From Lachnospiraceae bacterium (GTDB lineage Bacteria; Bacillota; Clostridia; Lachnospirales; Lachnospiraceae), in contig JAJQEO010000121.1 of NCBI GenBank assembly GCA_021201665.1, positions 1 through 64,000 on the forward strand: DNA of 64,000 nucleotides. Direction: 5' to 3'. Shown here in pieces: positions 60,345 to 64,000 of the stretch; within the stretch, counting starts at the first letter, position 1, and each line of letters starts with the position of its first letter. The translations under genes and the position numbers were made by a program. Under the pieces are notes generated by a model, which saw nothing but the letters and a program-made list of their open reading frames with translations, had not been told where the DNA came from and did not search any database.

Positions 60345-62270
60345 ATGGATACGAAGGCGAATGTACAAACACCCCCGAAGGCCGGTCAGGCTGACAATTG
60401 CGGGAAATGTCCAGAGACGAATATTTCAGCTATTGACGCGTCTCTCTGTGCAAAAATGTTTCTGGCCGGAGCCAGGAATCTTGAAACGAAAAAAGAATGG
60501 ATCAATGAACTGAATGTTTTTCCGGTTCCGGACGGAGATACCGGCACCAATATGACGCTTACCATTATGTCTGCGGTAAAGGAAGTGCAGGCACTCGATC
60601 CGCTGACAATGGAATCTTTATCAAGGGCAATTTCGTCCGGCTCTCTGCGTGGCGCGAGAGGAAATTCCGGTGTTATCCTTTCTCAGCTCCTTCGCGGCTT
60701 TACAAAAGTAATCCGCACGGAAGAGCTTATCACACCGGTTGTTCTGACCGCCGCATTTCAAAAGGCGGTAGAGACGGCATACAAGGCGGTAATGAAGCCC
60801 AAAGAGGGTACCATCCTGACCGTGGCCAGAGGCGGAGCGGAGCGTGCTGCTGAGCTATTGGAGGAGAACCCGGATATCACGCTCTATGAACTGATGAAAC
60901 AGGTCCTGGAGCGTTCCGAGGAGGTTCTGGAAAAAACTCCCGATCTGCTTCCTGTGCTGAAGGAAGCCGGCGTCGTCGATTCCGGCGGCCAGGGCCTTGT
61001 ACAGGTGCTTAAGGGCGCATTCGACGCTTTTAATGGGATTGAAATTCCTTCCGCGTCACAGGATGTCTCCGTGCAGAAGGAATCCGGGACGGCAAAAGCA
61101 GGTACTTCGGATTCAAAGTCGGCAAAAGACGGTATTCTGGATTCTGAAGACACCGGAACCGGTGTATCTGATTCCCCGGATTCAGGAACGGCCAAAACCG
61201 GTTCCTCCGCAACGAAATCAGCCGCAGACACAGAAATCCGGTTTGGGTATTGTACAGAATTTATTATCCTTCTGGAAACAGAATATACTTCAGCCACAGA
61301 GCAGGACCTGAAAACCTTTCTGGAATCCATCGGGGATTCTCTGGTGCTTGTGTCAGACGACGGACTGGTCAAGGTGCATGTTCATACAAATGATCCCGGC
61401 CTGGCACTGCAGCGCGCGCTGAAGCTAGGCTCCCTGACGAAGATAAAGATTGACAACATGCGGATCGAGCATCAGGAGCGTTCCACAGCCAGCCAAAACA
61501 GCCAGGAGCAGATCCTTGCAAAGGAAACTGTAAAGGAAACCCCGGCGGTTAATGACGCGGCGGATTCTTCTGAAGAGAAATCTGTGTCCACCGACGATTG
61601 TCGGGAATGGAAGGAGGCCGGATTTATTTCGGTATCCATCGGCGAGGGTATTGCGGATATTTTCCGCAGCCTCGGCGTGGACTGCCTGATTGAAGGCGGG
61701 CAGACGATGAATCCCAGCACCGAAGATATGCTGAACGCGATTTCGCAGGTTCCCGCAAAAAATATATTTATTCTTCCGAACAATAAAAACATCATCCTTG
61801 CCGCAAATCAGGCGCAGTCTCTGACAAAGGACAAACATATTTTTGTCATTCCGACGAAGACCGTGCCGCAGGGCATCACAGCATTGATCAATTACGTTCC
61901 GGAGAAAGCGCCGGAAGAAAATGCCAGAATTATGGAGCAGGAGATTGAAAATGTCCGCACTGGTCAGCTGACTTATGCCGTGCGTGACACCCATATCGAG
62001 GATAAGGTGATTTGCGCGGGTGATATCATGGGCGTGGGAGACCACTCGATTCTTGCAGTGGGAAAGGAAATTGAGCCTGTCGCGGAAGAAACGGTTCAGG
62101 CGATGATGACCGATGAAGCGGAGCTCATCAGTATCTATTATGGAGAGGACATGCACAGGGAGGAAGCAGAAGAGTTCTGCAGCCGCCTGGCGGAGCTTTA
62201 TCCGGACTGCGATGTCGAGCTGAATTATGGCGGACAGCCGATTTATTATTATATAATATCTGTAGAATGA
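60345..62270 (+). CDS. DAK2-domain fatty acid kinase-like protein YloV (FakA family)
   Basis: 641 aa. N-terminal DAK2/DhaL nucleotide-binding domain (NVFPVPDGDTGTNMTLTIMSAVKEV, ISSGSLRGARGNSGVILSQLLRG), central domain, and C-terminal DegV-related domain (NIFILPNNKNIILAANQAQ). Related FakA proteins phosphorylate FakB-bound fatty acids. Two low-complexity insertions (about residues 238-298 and 375-420, Ser/Thr/Lys/Glu-rich) make it about 90 residues longer than typical. The stop codon lies in the first copy of a 36-bp direct repeat. Confidence 0.9.
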   Translation: MDTKANVQTPPKAGQADNCGKCPETNISAIDASLCAKMFLAGARNLETKKEWINELNVFPVPDGDTGTNMTLTIMSAVKEVQALDPLTMESLSRAISSGSLRGARGNSGVILSQLLRGFTKVIRTEELITPVVLTAAFQKAVETAYKAVMKPKEGTILTVARGGAERAAELLEENPDITLYELMKQVLERSEEVLEKTPDLLPVLKEAGVVDSGGQGLVQVLKGAFDAFNGIEIPSASQDVSVQKESGTAKAGTSDSKSAKDGILDSEDTGTGVSDSPDSGTAKTGSSATKSAADTEIRFGYCTEFIILLETEYTSATEQDLKTFLESIGDSLVLVSDDGLVKVHVHTNDPGLALQRALKLGSLTKIKIDNMRIEHQERSTASQNSQEQILAKETVKETPAVNDAADSSEEKSVSTDDCREWKEAGFISVSIGEGIADIFRSLGVDCLIEGGQTMNPSTEDMLNAISQVPAKNIFILPNNKNIILAANQAQSLTKDKHIFVIPTKTVPQGITALINYVPEKAPEENARIMEQEIENVRTGQLTYAVRDTHIEDKVICAGDIMGVGDHSILAVGKEIEPVAEETVQAMMTDEAELISIYYGEDMHREEAEEFCSRLAELYPDCDVELNYGGQPIYYYIISVE

Positions 62271-62500
62271 TATGATGATACAAGGGACACAAGGTCAGGA
62301 ATGGAACGCTCGCGTTCCTATTCCTGGCTTTGGGGACCGCAACAACATGAGGAAGTAGCCATTTTGGCTATTTATTAGCCAAAATGAGCGGATTCCGAAT
62401 GTTGTTAGGATTGCGGGAGTGCGAAGCACGGAGCAATCCGTAGTATCATCTCCTTTTGTCGTTCGAATGATATGATGATACAAGGGACACAAGGTCAGGA
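62265..62500. repeat. Duplicated 36-bp sequence flanking a structured 164-bp insertion (yloV-recG)
   Basis: The 36-bp sequence containing GATATGATGATACAAGGGAC is present at 62265-62300 and 62465-62500, exactly 200 bp apart. Between them are hairpins (TGGAACG-CTCG-CGTTCC; CATTTTGGCT...AGCCAAAATG; CCGCAACAACAT pairing with ATGTTG...TTGCGG) and a family E block (62429-62478). Removing one copy plus the insert would leave yloV stop, AGGAGG, recG start. It looks like a duplication-forming insertion. Confidence 0.8.
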
Positions 62501-62507
62501 GGATTGC

Positions 62508-64000
62508 ATGAATCTTGATTCGCCGATTGATTCCATTAAAGGAATCGGACCCAAGACAAAGCAACTGTTTTTAAAGCTGGGAATTGAGACCACAGGAGAT
62601 CTTCTTCAGTATTTTCCGCGGTCGTATGATCAATATCAGGCACCGGTGCCCATTACTGAGCTGACAGAGGGAGAAATCGCCGCTGTGGAAGGAATTCTGA
62701 TATCACCAGTCTCGAATCAATATTACAAAGGACGCTGTGTTTCCACGGCGTCCTGTTCTGATGGAAGCAATGTGATCAGCCTGACCTGGTACAACATGCC
62801 CTATCTGAAATCTTCGCTGAAGCCTGGGATGCCCATGGTGTTTCGGGGCAGAATCAAGAAAAAAGGTTCGCGGCTGCTGATTGAGCAGGCCACCGTTTTC
62901 CAAAAGGAGCAATATCAGGCCCGTACCGCTTCCTGGCAGCCGGTCTATTCTCTTACAAAGGGTCTTACTGAAAAAACCATTCAGAAGGCCGTCAGGGAAG
63001 TCCTTCGAAATTTACCGGCGGATACGGATTATCTTCCGGAATGCGAGAGGGCACGCTTCCGTCTCTGCAGTTGGACAGACGCAATCAACCAGATGCATTT
63101 TCCACAGAATCGGGAGAAGCTGATTGAGGCGCGGCGGAGGCTGGTATTTGATGAGTTTCTGTTTTTCCTGCTGCGCCTGCGGATGCTGAAGGAGCATCGG
63201 CAGGAAGCCAGTAATGACTTCCACATTCGCGCCAGAGGGTCGGCCGAAAAGCTGATCGCGTCGCTTCCCTATGAATTAACATCCGCTCAGCGCCGGGTAT
63301 GGGCGGATATTGAGCAGGAGCTGCAGACTAATGAAATCATGTCCAGGCTGATCCAGGGAGATGTCGGATCCGGAAAAACAATTCTTGCCGTACTCTCCCT
63401 GCTTGAGGTGGCGGAAAATGGTTATCAGGCTGCTCTGATGGCTCCGACCGAGGTTCTCGCAAGACAGCATTATCAGACAATGCAGGCACTGTTTGAGAAA
63501 AACCATTTTCCATACGAAGTACTCTGCCTGACAGGCTCTATGAGCACGTCTGAAAAACGCCTCGCTTATGCAAAAATGGAATCCGGGGAAGCGTCGATTA
63601 TAGTGGGAACGCACGCATTGATCCAGGAAAAAGCGATTTATCACAACCTGGCACTGGTTATTACTGATGAGCAGCATCGGTTTGGCGTGCGGCAAAGAGA
63701 GACTCTGGGGGAAAAGGGGCGTATGCCGCACACGCTTGTTATGAGCGCCACTCCGATTCCGCGTACACTGGCAGTCATACTCTATGGGGATCTGGATATT
63801 TCTGTTCTCAACGAAATGCCGGCGGAGAGGCTTCCGGTCAAAAACTGCGTTGTTCATACCGGCTATCGCCCGAAGGCGTACGCTTTTATTGAGTCTGAAG
63901 TAAAAAAAGGACATCAGGCCTATGTGATCTGCCCGATGGTGGAGGGCAGCGATACGGCAGATGTTGAAAATGTCACGGATTACACTGAAACACTCAAAGA
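62508..64000 (+). CDS. recG: ATP-dependent DNA helicase RecG (partial, 3' end beyond the window)
   Basis: About 497 residues are visible; the frame runs open off the window, which is why the ORF track omits it. N-terminal wedge/OB region (SPIDSIKGIGPKTKQLFLKLGIETTGDLLQYFPRSYD), then helicase motif I QGDVGSGKTILAVLSLLEV, motif Ia APTEVLARQHYQTM, motif II DEQHRFGVRQRE and motif III MSATPIPRTLAVILYGDLDISVLNEMP. RecG remodels stalled forks. GGTCAGGAGGATTGC precedes ATG 62508 and lies in the second copy of the 36-bp repeat. Confidence 0.95.
   Translation, partial: MNLDSPIDSIKGIGPKTKQLFLKLGIETTGDLLQYFPRSYDQYQAPVPITELTEGEIAAVEGILISPVSNQYYKGRCVSTASCSDGSNVISLTWYNMPYLKSSLKPGMPMVFRGRIKKKGSRLLIEQATVFQKEQYQARTASWQPVYSLTKGLTEKTIQKAVREVLRNLPADTDYLPECERARFRLCSWTDAINQMHFPQNREKLIEARRRLVFDEFLFFLLRLRMLKEHRQEASNDFHIRARGSAEKLIASLPYELTSAQRRVWADIEQELQTNEIMSRLIQGDVGSGKTILAVLSLLEVAENGYQAALMAPTEVLARQHYQTMQALFEKNHFPYEVLCLTGSMSTSEKRLAYAKMESGEASIIVGTHALIQEKAIYHNLALVITDEQHRFGVRQRETLGEKGRMPHTLVMSATPIPRTLAVILYGDLDISVLNEMPAERLPVKNCVVHTGYRPKAYAFIESEVKKGHQAYVICPMVEGSDTADVENVTDYTETLK

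Noticed and set aside
1-64000. tRNA or rRNA genes
   Set aside because: No cloverleaf or rRNA-like sequence was recognised by reading; a tRNA scan would be decisive.

Overview
The window looks like a chromosomal core region of an anaerobic, spore-forming, acetogenic Clostridia, most like the acetogenic Lachnospiraceae (Blautia/Marvinbryantia type). The evidence is a Wood-Ljungdahl (acetyl-CoA) gene cluster, clostridial synteny around ffh-rpsP-rimM-trmD-rplS, and sporulation genes (spoIVA, gerW-like, SleB-type hydrolase). The species cannot be fixed from sequence alone. Every gene but one (rpmB) is on the + strand, so the block is probably co-oriented with replication.

Layout. (1) 1-3.5 kb: glycolytic gap-pgk-tpiA. 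(2) 3.9-14.7 kb: amidase, ylxM-ffh, rpsP-khpA-rimM-trmD-rplS, three signal peptidase I paralogues around rbgA, rnhB, yraN. (3) 14.8-22.1 kb: pgeF, prs, a DUF512 radical-SAM-like gene, der, plsY, gpsA. (4) 22.3-43.6 kb: carbon-fixation region. A nickel-handling group (His-rich protein, CooT, two CooC ATPases) surrounds CO dehydrogenase acsA. Then come a short CODH-like paralogue, acsB, acsD, acsC, acsE, the corrinoid activator acsV, the methylene-THF reductase genes rnfC2-metV-metF, a DUF3786 gene, fchA and folD. Formate-THF ligase and formate dehydrogenase are not in the window. (5) 43.6-44.1 kb: a cobalamin riboswitch with its own promoter and terminator. (6) 44.2-64 kb: spoIVA, SleB-type hydrolase, NusG-II and Gx proteins, ruvAB, zapA, U32 peptidase, FtsW/RodA plus PBP pair, Nudix, DUF2953, gerW, rpmB, yloU-yloV and the 5' part of recG.

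How the genes work together. FolD and FchA interconvert methylene-, methenyl- and formyl-THF. MetF/MetV/RnfC2 make methyl-THF, AcsE passes the methyl group to the corrinoid protein AcsCD (reactivated by AcsV), and AcsA/AcsB join it with CO and CoA to make acetyl-CoA. CooT, the His-rich protein and the CooC proteins probably supply nickel.

Strongest oddities. (a) A 230-aa C-terminal CODH paralogue, with its own promoter directly ahead of acsB, has lost all three C-cluster cysteines of that region and the catalytic lysine. (b) The cobalamin riboswitch appears to control a terminated non-coding RNA carrying three hairpins whose loops share TCCGCAA at an exact 43-nt spacing. (c) Intergenic regions, especially in the acs cluster, are full of several families of structured repeats, including a 680-bp array between acsB and acsD. 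(d) fchA has a strongly structured 5' leader. (e) Low-complexity, often repeat-built segments interrupt conserved proteins (RimM, TrmD, DUF512, AcsV, U32, YloV).
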